A DNA stretch of 64,000 bases from Streptomyces echinatus (GCF_014203595.1 NZ_JACHJK010000002.1:62001-126000); one strand, 5' to 3'; shown: positions 41,786 through 50,562, numbered from the stretch's first letter. Notes: generated by a model not told the origin, from the letters alone. Program-made: numbers and translations.

Positions 41786-41794
41786 ACCGCGGGA

Positions 41795-42166
41795 TCAGCC
41801 GGCTTCCGGCCGGACCGCCGCCAGGTAGGCGGTGAGCCGGTCGCGGTTGCGGGCCAGGCAGTCGATGCGGGCCTGGATACGGTCGATGTGCCCCTGCAGC
41901 AGCGCGGCCGTCTCCGCCGGCACGCTGTCGGGGGCCGGGACGAGACGGCCGGTACCGCAGAGGTACGGCAGGATCGCGTGGATCATCCCGGTGGTGAGGC
42001 CCGAGTCCAGGAGGCCGCGGATCTGCTGCACCTGCGCGACCGCGGACTCGGGGTAGCTGCGGTAGCCGTTCCCGCCGCGCTCCGGGTGCAGCAGCCGCTG
42101 TTCCTCGTAGTAGCGCAGCAGCCGGGGGGGGACGCCCGTGCGGTGCGACAGCTCACCGATCCTCAT
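41795..42166 (-). CDS. MerR-family transcriptional regulator
   Basis: A 123-residue regulator: MRIGELSHRTGVPPRLLRYYEEQRLL is the helix-turn-helix and wing, and the long coiled dimerisation helix follows with DRIQARIDCLARNRDRLTAYL. A lone Cys in LPYLCGTG lies between, and there is no metal-binding loop, so this looks like a drug- or stress-sensing MerR. GGGAGG precedes the ATG. It is divergent from an MFS transporter, with a palindrome in the shared region, the usual plan for MerR control of an efflux pump. Confidence 0.92.
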   Translation of the reverse strand: MRIGELSHRTGVPPRLLRYYEEQRLLHPERGGNGYRSYPESAVAQVQQIRGLLDSGLTTGMIHAILPYLCGTGRLVPAPDSVPAETAALLQGHIDRIQARIDCLARNRDRLTAYLAAVRPEAG

Positions 42167-42192
42167 GCCCGCCTCCCGGGTCCGCGCTTGAC

Positions 42193-42210
42193 CTTCACAC
42201 TGATGTGAAG
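42193..42210. promoter_or_regulatory. Palindromic MerR operator
   Basis: CTTCACACTGATGTGAAG, with perfect 7-bp arms and a 4-base centre, between MerR and the MFS gene. A TTGACC lies at its left edge and GACCAT six bases before the MFS start, giving the long spacer typical of MerR promoters. Confidence 0.7.
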
Positions 42211-42226
42211 CTTCGACCATGGTCGC

Positions 42227-43513
42227 ATGTTCCTGTCCTCCCAGGTCAAGGGCGGTCGGCTGCCGTGGTCGGGGCTGCTGGCCCTGTCCTGTGCCGCGTT
42301 CACCGCCGTGCTGACCGAACTCCTCCCGGCCGGCCTGCTCCCCGCGATGGCACCCCCGCTGGGCGTCGCCGAGTACCGCATCGGGTTTCTCGTCACCGCG
42401 TACGCCGCCGCCTCCTTCGTGGCCGCGGCCCCGGTCACCGCGGCGCTGCGCGGGCTGCCCAGGCGGCCGGTGCTGTGCGGTGCGCTGCTGGGGTTCGCCG
42501 TGAGCAACGCGCTGGTCGCGCTGTCGTCGTCGTACCCGCTCGCCTTCGCGGCCCGCCTGCTGGCCGGGGCGATGGGCGGCACGCTGTGGGCGATGCTCGC
42601 GGGGTACGCCGCCCGCATGGTGCCCGCCGAGCGGCGTGGCCGGGCCATCGCGGTGGTGCTGGCGGGGATCACCCTGGCCCTGGCGCTGGGGGTGCCCGCC
42701 GGTAGCGCGCTGGCCGGCGTGGTGGGCTGGCGGGCCACGTTCGCGGCACTGGCCCTGCTGGCCGTGCTGCTGGTGGGCTGGGTGCGGCTCCGGGTGCCCG
42801 GCTTCCCCGGTGAGCCGCCGCACGCGCGCGTGCCGCTCGTCCGGGTCGCGGTCCGCCCCGGGATCCGTCCGGTGCTGTGCGTCACGCTGTTCCTGCTGGT
42901 GGGGCACCAGGCGATGTACACCTACGTCGGCCCGTTCGCCGCGCATGCGGGGTACGGCCGTACGGGCGTGCTCCTCGCGGTGTTCGGCACCGCCACGGTG
43001 GGCGGGATCTGGCTCACCGGTGTGCTGATCGACCGGTTCCCGCGGCCCGCGCTGCTCGTCGCGCTGGCGCTGGTCGCGGGCGTCCTGCCGGTTCTGGGTC
43101 TGGGGGCCGGGGCGCACGGGCTGCTGGCCGGCGCGGTCGCGCTGTGGGGCGTGGCCTTCGGCGGGGCGCCCACGCTGATCCAGACGGCGCTGGTCGACGC
43201 GTCGGGGCCGGCCGACGCGGACGCGGCGACCTCGTTGCAGACCACGGTGTACAACGCGGGTATCGCCGCCGGTTCGCTCACCGGCGGCCTGGCGCTGGAC
43301 TCGCTGGGCGCCGGGGCGCTGCCGTGGACCGCGCTCCCGCCGGTCCTGCTGGCCCTCGTGACGGTCGCGGCGTGCCGTCGGCACGCCTTCCCGGCCGGGC
43401 GGCGTGCCGTTGCCCCGGAGGCACGGGTGCGGGCCGAACCGGGCGCGGTGGCCGTAACCTGTGCGGCCGGAGACCATGAGGGACGGAGGTGGGCGGCTGA
43501 TGCGGGACCGTGA
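42227..43513 (+). CDS. MFS efflux transporter
   Basis: A 428-residue major facilitator with 12 predicted segments. The DHA1-type motif A region is ALRGLPRRPVLCGALLGFAVSNALV, and LLAGAMGGTLWAMLAGYAARMVPAERRGRA carries motif C-like glycines. It should export drugs or sugars and is probably repressed by the divergent MerR. The ATG follows a leaderless-type -10 (GACCAT). The end overlaps the deaminase gene by 14 bases, so the two are probably translated together. Confidence 0.9.
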   Translation: MFLSSQVKGGRLPWSGLLALSCAAFTAVLTELLPAGLLPAMAPPLGVAEYRIGFLVTAYAAASFVAAAPVTAALRGLPRRPVLCGALLGFAVSNALVALSSSYPLAFAARLLAGAMGGTLWAMLAGYAARMVPAERRGRAIAVVLAGITLALALGVPAGSALAGVVGWRATFAALALLAVLLVGWVRLRVPGFPGEPPHARVPLVRVAVRPGIRPVLCVTLFLLVGHQAMYTYVGPFAAHAGYGRTGVLLAVFGTATVGGIWLTGVLIDRFPRPALLVALALVAGVLPVLGLGAGAHGLLAGAVALWGVAFGGAPTLIQTALVDASGPADADAATSLQTTVYNAGIAAGSLTGGLALDSLGAGALPWTALPPVLLALVTVAACRRHAFPAGRRAVAPEARVRAEPGAVAVTCAAGDHEGRRWAADAGP

Positions 43514-43988
43514 GCTGGGCCTTCTGCGCCGCTGTGTGGAACTGGCGGTGGAAGCGCTGGACGCCGGGGACGAGCCCTTCGGGTCCGTGCTCGTCGCCGG
43601 GGACGGCACGGTGCCGGCGGAGGACCGCAACCGGGTGGCGGGCGGGGACCGTACCCGGCATCCCGAGTTCGAGCTGGCCCGCTGGGCGGCCGCGCACCTC
43701 ACCCCCGGAGAGCGCGCGGCGGCGACCGTCTGCACCTCCGGCGAGCACTGCCCGATGTGCGCGGCGGCGCACGCCTGGGTGGGGCTGGGCCGGATCGTGT
43801 ACATCGCCTCCTCCGCCCAGCTCTCCGGCTGGCTGGCCGAGTGGGGCGTGCCCGCCGCGCCCGTGCGCGCGCTGTCCGTACCGGAGGTCGCCCCCGGCGT
43901 GACGGTGGAGGGGCCGGTGCCGGAGCTGGTGGACGAGGTACGGGAACTGCACCGCCGCTTCCACGCCGGGCGCGCCCACCCTGCCTGA
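43500..43988 (+). CDS. Cytidine/deoxycytidylate-type deaminase family protein
   Basis: A 162-residue zinc deaminase. The His and catalytic Glu are in TRHPEFEL (HPE form) and the two zinc cysteines in HCPMC, where most relatives have PCPMC. The core resembles guanine or tRNA-adenosine deaminases more than cytidine deaminase. GGAGG lies about ten bases before the ATG at 43500; upstream in-frame starts at 43476 and 43461 are possible. It overlaps the MFS gene by 14 bases and ends four bases before the convergent acetyltransferase stop. Confidence 0.85.
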   Translation: MRDRELGLLRRCVELAVEALDAGDEPFGSVLVAGDGTVPAEDRNRVAGGDRTRHPEFELARWAAAHLTPGERAAATVCTSGEHCPMCAAAHAWVGLGRIVYIASSAQLSGWLAEWGVPAAPVRALSVPEVAPGVTVEGPVPELVDEVRELHRRFHAGRAHPA

Positions 43989-43991
43989 GGG

Positions 43992-44846
43992 TCAGCCGAG
44001 TTCGAGTGTGGTGACGCCGAACACGCGGTCCCCGGCGTACGCGCGCACCGGGCCGGTGTACATGCGGGCGGTCTCGAACGAGGGGCGCAGGCCCGCCCCT
44101 TCGGCGAGGGCGACGCCGGCCGCGTTCGGTTCGGGCACGTCGACGGCGACCTCGCGGCCGGCCGCGTCGGCGGTGAGGGCGGCGAACAGGGCCCGGGCGT
44201 CGTCGGCGGTGTCCGCGAAGAGGGGCCCGATGCGCAGGGTGTCGCGGCCGGGGCGGATCACGCCGTAGCCGGTGATGCGCCCGGCGTCCTCGCGGACCAC
44301 GGCATGGTGGCCGGGTCCGGTGAGCCACTCGGCGAGGAACCGGGGGCGGTCGGCGGGGTGGCAGGCGCTGTCGTAGGCGGTGAGGGCGGGCAGGTCGGCG
44401 GGCCCGGCCGGGCGCACACCGGCGGGCGTCGCGCTCTCGGGAGCGACGCCGGTGAACCGGACGGTGCGGTGGGCGAGCCGGAAGCCGGACTGCCGGTAGT
44501 TGTCCTGCTGGGCGACGACTCCGTCCAGGCCGACGGTCCGGCTGCCGGCGTGGGCCAGGGCGGTCTTCCAGGTGGTGAGGCCGTGTCCGTGGCCGCGCAG
44601 GTCGGGGCGGACGAGGTAGCAGCCGAGGAAGGCGTAGTCGGGGCCGTGGTTGACGACGGAGATGGCGGAGACCGGCTCTCCGTCGATCCGGCCGAGGAAG
44701 AACCCGTCGGGGTCCTGGGCGAAGAACGCGGGCCCGTCGGACAGCCCCGGGTTCCAGCCCTCCGCCGCCGCCCACGCGCTGATCACCGGCCAGTCGGCGA
44801 GGGTGGCCCGGGTGACGACGAGATCGTGGGGGGCCGCAGGGGTCAT
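43992..44846 (-). CDS. GNAT-family acetyltransferase with two tandem domains
   Basis: A 284-residue protein. The first GNAT domain (about 8-140) has YLVRPDLRGHGHGLTTWKTAL as its acetyl-CoA site. The second (about 150-284) is a YdhI-like C-terminal domain with RITGYGVIRPGRDTLRIGPLFAD. GGAG lies before the ATG at 44846. Such two-domain GNATs act on small amines in other bacteria; the substrate here is unknown. It stands next to a repeat-containing gap with no gene. Confidence 0.85.
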   Translation of the reverse strand: MTPAAPHDLVVTRATLADWPVISAWAAAEGWNPGLSDGPAFFAQDPDGFFLGRIDGEPVSAISVVNHGPDYAFLGCYLVRPDLRGHGHGLTTWKTALAHAGSRTVGLDGVVAQQDNYRQSGFRLAHRTVRFTGVAPESATPAGVRPAGPADLPALTAYDSACHPADRPRFLAEWLTGPGHHAVVREDAGRITGYGVIRPGRDTLRIGPLFADTADDARALFAALTADAAGREVAVDVPEPNAAGVALAEGAGLRPSFETARMYTGPVRAYAGDRVFGVTTLELG

Positions 44847-45424
44847 CGGTGCGCTCCGTTTCCTTCGGGGTCGGGCTGTGCCGCGGCACGGCTCTCGGCC
44901 GGGCCGCCCGCAGCATCCTTCCGGATCAACGGGGGTCACACCATGGGGAGATCGGCCGATACCCACGGCACCGGTCGACCGACGCCACCGGACGGCCCGG
45001 GAGTTCGGCCCATCGGCTTCGGACCATCTTCGCCGGGTCGTTTCGGACCACCTACGCCGGGCCGCGCGAGCCGGCCGGGCGACCGGCGGGTCGGGCTGCG
45101 GCGGATCGCCACCGTGTCGCGCAGCTCGGCGACGACCGCGGGTCCCGCTGCTCACCGGCCACCGGCCACGGACGGGGCCCGCGACGCCTGTTCCGCCGTG
45201 CCCTCTGCGCGCTCTGTTCCCTCTGCGCGCTCTGTTCCCTCTGTGCGCTCTGGTCCCTCTGCGCGCTCTGTTCCCTCTGTTCCCTCTGTTCGCTCTGCCC
45301 GTCCTGTTCCCTCCGGGCACTCTGGGCGCTTTCGGACCTGCGTGCCGGTCCGGGCGAGCCGTCGGGCGCGGCCGGGTGGTCGGCCCCACCGGTTCCCGGC
45401 CGGTGGGGCCGTGCGGGGAGCGGG
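44847..45424. other. Gene-free stretch of 578 bases
   Basis: It holds the acetyltransferase promoter region, a GACCA(T/C)CTTCGCCGGG-like repeated segment near 45025-45065, and the short tandem array at 45195-45310. Long open frames cross it on both strands, but their residues are strings of Cys/Leu/Ser or Arg/Asn/Gly that simply mirror the repeats. I see no credible gene. Confidence 0.6.
45195..45310. repeat. CTCTGTTCCCTCTGCGCG short tandem repeat
   Basis: About six degenerate copies of an 18-base unit, some shortened to 9 (CTCTGTTCC). The strong purine/pyrimidine skew is unusual for this region. Confidence 0.75.
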
Positions 45425-46108
45425 TCAGTCGGTGCGCCCGGGACGGAAGCGGCGGTAGAGGGTCGCGCCCGCGACCAGCAGCGCGGCGCTTCCGGCGACG
45501 GCGGGTGCCGTGAGGCCGGCTCCCGTGTGGGCCAGCTCGGCCGTCGTCGGGCGCACGCCGTGGGACCGCGCGTGCGCCGGCGGCTTCGGGGTCCGCGGCT
45601 TGGGGGCGGCCGGGGTGCGCGGGGGCCGGCGGGGCTGGTCCACCGGGCCGTTGACCGACTCGTTGCCGATGGCCGGATTGCCCAGCCCGACCACGTTGAC
45701 GCTGTTCCCGGTGACGTTCACCGGGAGGTCGACCGGCAGCTGGATGCCGTTGCCCGAGAGCACCCCGGGCGAGCCGGCGGCGCTGCCGTGGGCGGCCGCA
45801 CCGCCGGACGCGGCCGTTCCGCCGCTCTTCCCCGCGCCGCCGGCCTCGGCCCCGCCGGTGTTGGCGCAGGCGTTGCCCGCGGCCGGGTTGAGCAGTCCCA
45901 CGACGTTCACCGTGTTGCCGCAGACGTTCACCGGCACGTGCACCGGGAGCTGGATGCCGTTGCCGGAGACCAGCCCGGGCGAGCCGGCCGCCGTACCGTC
46001 GGCGCCGGCCCCGTCGGCCGCGAAGGCCGCGGACACCGGGAGCGCCACGGCCATCGCGCCGGACGCGGCGGCGACGGCGATCACACCGTTTCGGGTAGCC
46101 CGTCTCAT
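45425..46108 (-). CDS. Long chaplin with two chaplin domains and a sortase signal
   Basis: A 227-residue secreted hydrophobic coat protein that should be anchored to the cell wall of aerial hyphae. The signal peptide ends near AFA-AD (about 30). Chaplin domains are at 41-83 and 111-153, each with SGNGIQLPV and NVVGL. The first has its two cysteines (C63, C81), but the second has Thr133 and Ser151 instead. A Pro/Ala-rich spacer, the sortase motif LAHTG (192-196), a hydrophobic stretch and RR tail follow. AGGGA precedes the ATG. ChpA, B and C are the long chaplins of S. coelicolor; I cannot assign which. Confidence 0.92.
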   Translation of the reverse strand: MRRATRNGVIAVAAASGAMAVALPVSAAFAADGAGADGTAAGSPGLVSGNGIQLPVHVPVNVCGNTVNVVGLLNPAAGNACANTGGAEAGGAGKSGGTAASGGAAAHGSAAGSPGVLSGNGIQLPVDLPVNVTGNSVNVVGLGNPAIGNESVNGPVDQPRRPPRTPAAPKPRTPKPPAHARSHGVRPTTAELAHTGAGLTAPAVAGSAALLVAGATLYRRFRPGRTD

Positions 46109-46226
46109 AGGTTCCCTGCCTTCCAGACTTCGTCGCGGGCACTCACCCGCACCTCGTAAAACGCAGGCGAACCATCAGAGTTATGGCTTATCGGTCTTTC
46201 ACCCCATCGAGCGGCACTGTTATCGA

Positions 46227-46260
46227 ACTACGTGCAAAGCCGCTGACTACGCGCAAAGCC
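46227..46260. repeat. Pair of 15-bp direct repeats upstream of the chaplin gene
   Basis: ACTACGTGCAAAGCC and ACTACGCGCAAAGCC, 19 bases apart and differing at one base, between the divergent chaplin and hydrolase genes. They may bind a regulator. Confidence 0.5.
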
Positions 46261-46407
46261 TGTAAATGATCACCAACTGGGCACCGAGCGTGCGCAGGAT
46301 ACGACGGACCGTGCCGTCCCGCCCGCCCGGGGGCGGCCGGGACGGGGGCCGCTTATGGTGAGCCGAGGGCGCCGTCCCCGGTCCGCGGCGCGCCCCGGGA
46401 GGCATCG

Positions 46408-48012
46408 ATGCTGGCCATGCTGTCCACACAGGCCGCCGTGCGGCGCTGCGCGGGCGCCTCGGCACTCGCCCTGGCACTGCTCGGAGCCGGACTGCCCGCG
46501 GCCGCGGCCGCCGACCGGCCGCAGCCCGACCTGTCCCGGTTCTACGGGCAGAAACCGGTCTGGGGCGCCTGCGAGGGTCCGGACATGCCGAAGGACCTGC
46601 AGTGCGCGAAGGTCACCGTCCCGATCGACTACGCGAGGCCCGGCGCGGGCACCCTCGACGTGGCACTGGCCCGCTACCGCGCCACCGGTGAGTCGCAGGG
46701 GTCGGTGCTGCTGAACTTCGGCGGCCCGGGCGGGGCCGGCATCCCCGAGCTGGCCTCCGAGGGCCGACAGTTCATGGACCTGACCAGCGGCTACGACGTG
46801 GTCACCTTCGACCCGCGCGGGGTCGGCCGGTCCTCCCCCGTCAGCTGCGGCGAGGGCAGCGACGAGGCCTCCGCCGTGGCGGAGAAGGACGCCGACATCG
46901 GCCACCCGCAGGCACTGTTCAAGCAGTTGAAACAGGCCGCCGCCCAGTGCGCCCGGCACTCCGGCCCGGTGCTGCCCCACATCGGCACCATCAACGCCTC
47001 CCGCGACATGGACGTGATCCGCCAGGCGCTCGGCGACGACAAGCTCAACTACCTCGGATTCTCCTACGGCAGCCGGCTCGGCGCGGTGTACGCGGCGCAG
47101 TTCCCGGGCAAGGTCGGCCGGATCACCCTCGACGGCGTGGACACACTGACCGAGTCCCTGGCCGAGCAGGGGGTGGCGGGCGCCGAGGGGCAGCAGACGG
47201 CGCTGGAGGACTTCCTCGACTGGTGCACGACCGACGTCGGCTGTCCGTTCGGGCAGGACCGGCGCACGGCCGGCGACGAGGTGCTCCGGCTGGTGCGCTC
47301 GCTCGACGAGGACCCGCTGCCCACGGGCCTCGGCGGGAAGCTGTCCGGCCAGGACCTGGTGGGCGCCATCGGACAGGCCCTCTACAGCAAGGAGCTGTGG
47401 CCGTCGCTGCAGCGTGCCCTGGTCTCGCTGGTCGAGGACGGTGACGCCCGGCGCGTCCTGGCCTTCTCCACGGGCGGCATGGAGCCGCCCCGGGACCGGC
47501 ACCCGACGGACGGCGGGCTGGTCGACGCCGAGGACGTCCCGTCGGACAACCTGGTGGCCGCGCTGATGGCGATCAACTGCGCGGACGACCCGGACCGGCC
47601 CGCCGCGGCACGGCTCAGCAAGGACCTGGACGAACTGCGGACCGCGTACGACGAGGCCTCGCCGGTCTTCGGCCGCTACCGGCTCACCCAGCTGCTCATG
47701 TGCTACGGCCGCCCCAAGGGCACCGACTTCATCCGCGACCGGGTGAAGAACGTGCACTCGGCGAAGATGCTGCTCGTGGGCACGCGCGGGGACCCGGCGA
47801 CGCCGTACCGGTGGGCCGTGGAGACCGCCCAGCGGCTCGGCTCGTCGGCGGTGGTGCTCGACAACAAGGGCGAGGGCCACACCGGGTACTCCTCGTCCAA
47901 GTGCGTGCACCGCAAGGTCAACGACTTCCTGCTCTACGGCTCACTGCCCCCGAACGGCAGTTCCTGCCCGGCGGACGCGCCCCCCGGCGGCACCCCGGAA
48001 CACAGCGACTGA
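46408..48012 (+). CDS. Secreted tripeptidyl-aminopeptidase-like alpha/beta hydrolase
   Basis: A 534-residue exported serine hydrolase of the SlpD/Tap family, which cut peptides from the N-terminus outside the cell. The signal peptide runs to about residue 36 (AAAAADRP). The oxyanion region is LNFGGPGGAG, the nucleophile elbow GFSYGSRLG, the acid in VGTRGDPATPY and the catalytic His in GEGHTGY. The C-terminal TAP-like domain has conserved cysteines (ALMAINCADD, LLMCYGRP). GGGAGG lies upstream of the ATG. A chaplin gene is divergent. Confidence 0.9.
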   Translation: MLAMLSTQAAVRRCAGASALALALLGAGLPAAAAADRPQPDLSRFYGQKPVWGACEGPDMPKDLQCAKVTVPIDYARPGAGTLDVALARYRATGESQGSVLLNFGGPGGAGIPELASEGRQFMDLTSGYDVVTFDPRGVGRSSPVSCGEGSDEASAVAEKDADIGHPQALFKQLKQAAAQCARHSGPVLPHIGTINASRDMDVIRQALGDDKLNYLGFSYGSRLGAVYAAQFPGKVGRITLDGVDTLTESLAEQGVAGAEGQQTALEDFLDWCTTDVGCPFGQDRRTAGDEVLRLVRSLDEDPLPTGLGGKLSGQDLVGAIGQALYSKELWPSLQRALVSLVEDGDARRVLAFSTGGMEPPRDRHPTDGGLVDAEDVPSDNLVAALMAINCADDPDRPAAARLSKDLDELRTAYDEASPVFGRYRLTQLLMCYGRPKGTDFIRDRVKNVHSAKMLLVGTRGDPATPYRWAVETAQRLGSSAVVLDNKGEGHTGYSSSKCVHRKVNDFLLYGSLPPNGSSCPADAPPGGTPEHSD

Positions 48013-48173
48013 CGGCGCCGGCGGGCGACCCCGCGCCGCGGGCCGGTGACAGAAGTGACGCAACCGGGTATCCGAGGCACACCGGGGCGACCTCCCTGAC
48101 ATACCGGTCGTCACTCCGGGCAGGCGCCCCTCGACCGCCGTATCCCGTCCGTCCACGACAGGGGGACACCCTC

Positions 48174-48698
48174 ATGCGCATCCGCGCCGCCATCGCCGTA
48201 TCCGCCGCCTCGGCCGCCCTGGCGGCCCTGCCGCTGACCGCGCCGCAGAGCCAGGCCGCCGCCGCACCCGACCGGTCCGCCCGCTGCACCGAGCAGTCGC
48301 TGACGATGCGGGCGAAGGCCGCGGCCGGCGACCCGACCGTGCTGCGGGTCAGCGTCACCAACCGCGGCGCCCGCGCCTGCGTCGTCGACCGCGTGCCCAC
48401 CGTGACCTTCGGGAACCTGGACGGGGCCGCGCTGCCCGTGCCGGAGACCCGCGCGGGCACCCACCGGCTCGCGGCGGGCGGCACCGCCTACGCCGACGTC
48501 CGGACCATCGACGACCCGGCGGACCCCGAGGCCCGCCGGGTGGGCACGGTCACGGTGGCGGCGTCCACCTCGCACTGGGGCCGCTCCTTCACCGCCGGGC
48601 AGCTCGGCACCGGACGGCAGGTGCCCGTGTGGGAGCCGGTGGCCACGTGGTGGCAGCCGTCGGCGGCGGCCGCGGACCGGACCGTCGGCCTCGGCTGA
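48174..48698 (+). CDS. Secreted DUF4232 protein
   Basis: A 174-residue exported protein. The signal peptide is MRIRAAIAVSAASAALAALPLTAPQSQA (about 1-30). The DUF4232 body has a RCTEQSLTMRAK start, VTNRGARACVVDRVPTVTFGN and a beta-rich remainder. Two cysteines could pair. The function of the domain is unknown; it appears on surface proteins of actinobacteria. GGGGGA precedes the ATG. Its stop lies inside a long stem shared with the convergent asparagine synthetase gene. Confidence 0.85.
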   Translation: MRIRAAIAVSAASAALAALPLTAPQSQAAAAPDRSARCTEQSLTMRAKAAAGDPTVLRVSVTNRGARACVVDRVPTVTFGNLDGAALPVPETRAGTHRLAAGGTAYADVRTIDDPADPEARRVGTVTVAASTSHWGRSFTAGQLGTGRQVPVWEPVATWWQPSAAAADRTVGLG

Positions 48699-48729
48699 GC
48701 ACCGGGCCGGGCGGGACGGCTCAGCCGAG
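48690..48729. terminator. Convergent terminator containing both stop codons
   Basis: Perfect 11-bp arms CTCGGCTGAGC and GCTCAGCCGAG with an 18-base loop. The TGA of the DUF4232 gene is in the left arm, and the stop of asnB is in the right arm on the other strand. Confidence 0.8.
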
Positions 48730-50562
48730 CACCAGCTCGGGCGAGTAGAGGTCCAGCCAGCGGGCGAGGTCCAGGGTGCGTTCCAGGCCGCGCCGGGCCG
48801 CCTGGGTGCTGACCGGCGCGGTGCGCTCGGCGGCCTCGCGCACCCGGTCCCGGTCGACCAGGTCGAAGACGCGGTGGGAAGGCCGGGCGAGCACGTCCTT
48901 GACCTGCTCCTGCAGCGCGCGGGCGTACCTCGGGTCCTGCGTGGACGGGTACGGGCTCTTCACCCGCCGGTACACGGAGGCGGGCAGGACGTCCGCCGCC
49001 GCCTCCCGGAGCAGGCTCTTCTCCCGGCCGTCGAAGGACTTCAGCGCCCAGGGCGCGTTGTAGACGTACTCCACCAGCCGGTGGTCGCAGAACGGCACCC
49101 GGACCTCCAGGCCGACGGCCATGCTCATCCGGTCCTTGCGGTCGAGGAGCATGCGCACGAACCGGGTCAGGTGCAGATGGCTGATCTGCCGCATCCGGTA
49201 CTCGAAGTCGCTCTCGCCGTCCAGCCGGTCGATACCGGCGACGGCGGTGCGGTAGCCGTCGGCGACATAGCCCTCCAGGTCGAGGGACTTGGCGACGTCC
49301 GCGCGCAGCACGCCCGCGTCCTCGCCGAAGTGCCGCCCCATGTTCGTCAGCCAGGGGAAGTTGTCGGCGCGGCGCGCCTCCTCGTCGAAGAACTGCAGGT
49401 ACCCGCCGAAGACCTCGTCCGCGGACTCGCCGGACAGGGCCACCGTGGACTTCTCCCGGACGGCGCGGAAGAGCAGCAGCAGCGAGGCGTCCATGTCGCC
49501 GAGGCCGGACGGCAGGTCGCGGGCCCGGATCACCCGGTCGCGCACGGCGGGGTCGGCGAGGGAGTCGGAGTCGAGCACGATGTCCTGGTGGTCGGTGCGG
49601 GCGAGCCGGGCCACGTCGTGCACGAAGGGCGTGTCGGGGGTGCCGCGCAGTTCGTCGGCGACGAAGTGCTCGGTCTGACCGACGAAGTCGACGGCGAAGC
49701 TGCGCACCGTCTCGCCCTGCACGGCGAGTTGACGGGCGGCGAGCGCGGTCATGGCGGAGGAGTCGAGCCCGCCGGAGAGCAGGGTGCAGCGCGGCACGTC
49801 GGCGACCAACTGGCGGCGCACGATGTCGTCGAGGAGTGAGCGCACGGTGGCGATCGTGGTGTCGCGGTCGTCGGTGTGCGGGCGGGTCTCCAGGCGCCAG
49901 TACACGCGGGTGGACAGGCCGGAGCGGTCGACGGTGACGACGGTGCCGGGCTCCACCTCGCGCATGCCGTCCCAGACGGCGTGTCCCGGCGTCTTGACCA
50001 TGACGAACAGCTCGCGCAGGCCGTCCGGGGTGACGCGGGGCCGGGCCAGCGGGTTGGCGAGGACCGCCTTGGGCTCGGAGCCGAACAGGACGCCGTCGGC
50101 CGTCGGGTGGTAGTAGAACGGCTTGATCCCCATGCGGTCGCGGATCATCACCAGCTTGTCGTGCCGGCCGTCCCACACGGCGAACGCATACATGCCGTTG
50201 AGCCGTTCGGCGACCGCGTCGCCCCACTCCAGATAGCCGTGCAGCACGACCTCGGTGTCGGAGTCGGTGGTGAACCGGTGGCCGCGGTCCGTCAGTTCGC
50301 GGCGCAGCTCCGTGAAGTTGTACGCCTCCCCGGAGTAGACCAGGGCGACGGGGCCCTCGGGAGTCGGCACGGACATCGGCTGACGGCCGCCGGGGAGGTC
50401 GATGATGGCGAGCCGGCGGTGCCCGAGGGCGGCGGGGCCCTCGGTCCAGGTCCCGCGGTCGTCCGGGCCCCGGCAGGCCATCGTCTCGGTCATCGCGTCC
50501 AGGGTGGCGGTCTCGGCCGTCAGATCGCGTTCGAAGGAGACCCATCCGGTGATGCCGCACAT
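48721..50562 (-). CDS. asnB: Glutamine-hydrolysing asparagine synthetase
   Basis: A 613-residue enzyme making asparagine from aspartate, glutamine and ATP. The N-terminal Ntn amidotransferase starts with the nucleophilic C2 (MCGITGW), with RRLAIIDL and GEAYNFTELR around the glutamine site. The synthetase domain holds the ATP loop LLSGGLDSSA and LSGESADEVFGGY. The start at 50562, with GGAGG upstream, places the Cys at position 2, which decides it over a longer frame. About 275 bases to the next gene upstream contain a possible promoter but nothing specific. Confidence 0.95.
   Translation of the reverse strand: MCGITGWVSFERDLTAETATLDAMTETMACRGPDDRGTWTEGPAALGHRRLAIIDLPGGRQPMSVPTPEGPVALVYSGEAYNFTELRRELTDRGHRFTTDSDTEVVLHGYLEWGDAVAERLNGMYAFAVWDGRHDKLVMIRDRMGIKPFYYHPTADGVLFGSEPKAVLANPLARPRVTPDGLRELFVMVKTPGHAVWDGMREVEPGTVVTVDRSGLSTRVYWRLETRPHTDDRDTTIATVRSLLDDIVRRQLVADVPRCTLLSGGLDSSAMTALAARQLAVQGETVRSFAVDFVGQTEHFVADELRGTPDTPFVHDVARLARTDHQDIVLDSDSLADPAVRDRVIRARDLPSGLGDMDASLLLLFRAVREKSTVALSGESADEVFGGYLQFFDEEARRADNFPWLTNMGRHFGEDAGVLRADVAKSLDLEGYVADGYRTAVAGIDRLDGESDFEYRMRQISHLHLTRFVRMLLDRKDRMSMAVGLEVRVPFCDHRLVEYVYNAPWALKSFDGREKSLLREAAADVLPASVYRRVKSPYPSTQDPRYARALQEQVKDVLARPSHRVFDLVDRDRVREAAERTAPVSTQAARRGLERTLDLARWLDLYSPELVLG

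Noticed and set aside
41795..43804. A 669-codon minus-strand frame opposite the MFS gene
   Set aside because: Only its last 123 codons have a family match (MerR). The rest is Arg/Gln/His-rich shadow of the transporter gene in GC-rich DNA.
44849..46159. A Cys/Leu-repeat protein (ALCSLC units) on the plus strand
   Set aside because: The residues mirror the 18-base minisatellite and the frame runs antisense to the chaplin gene; no ribosome-binding site or conserved domain.
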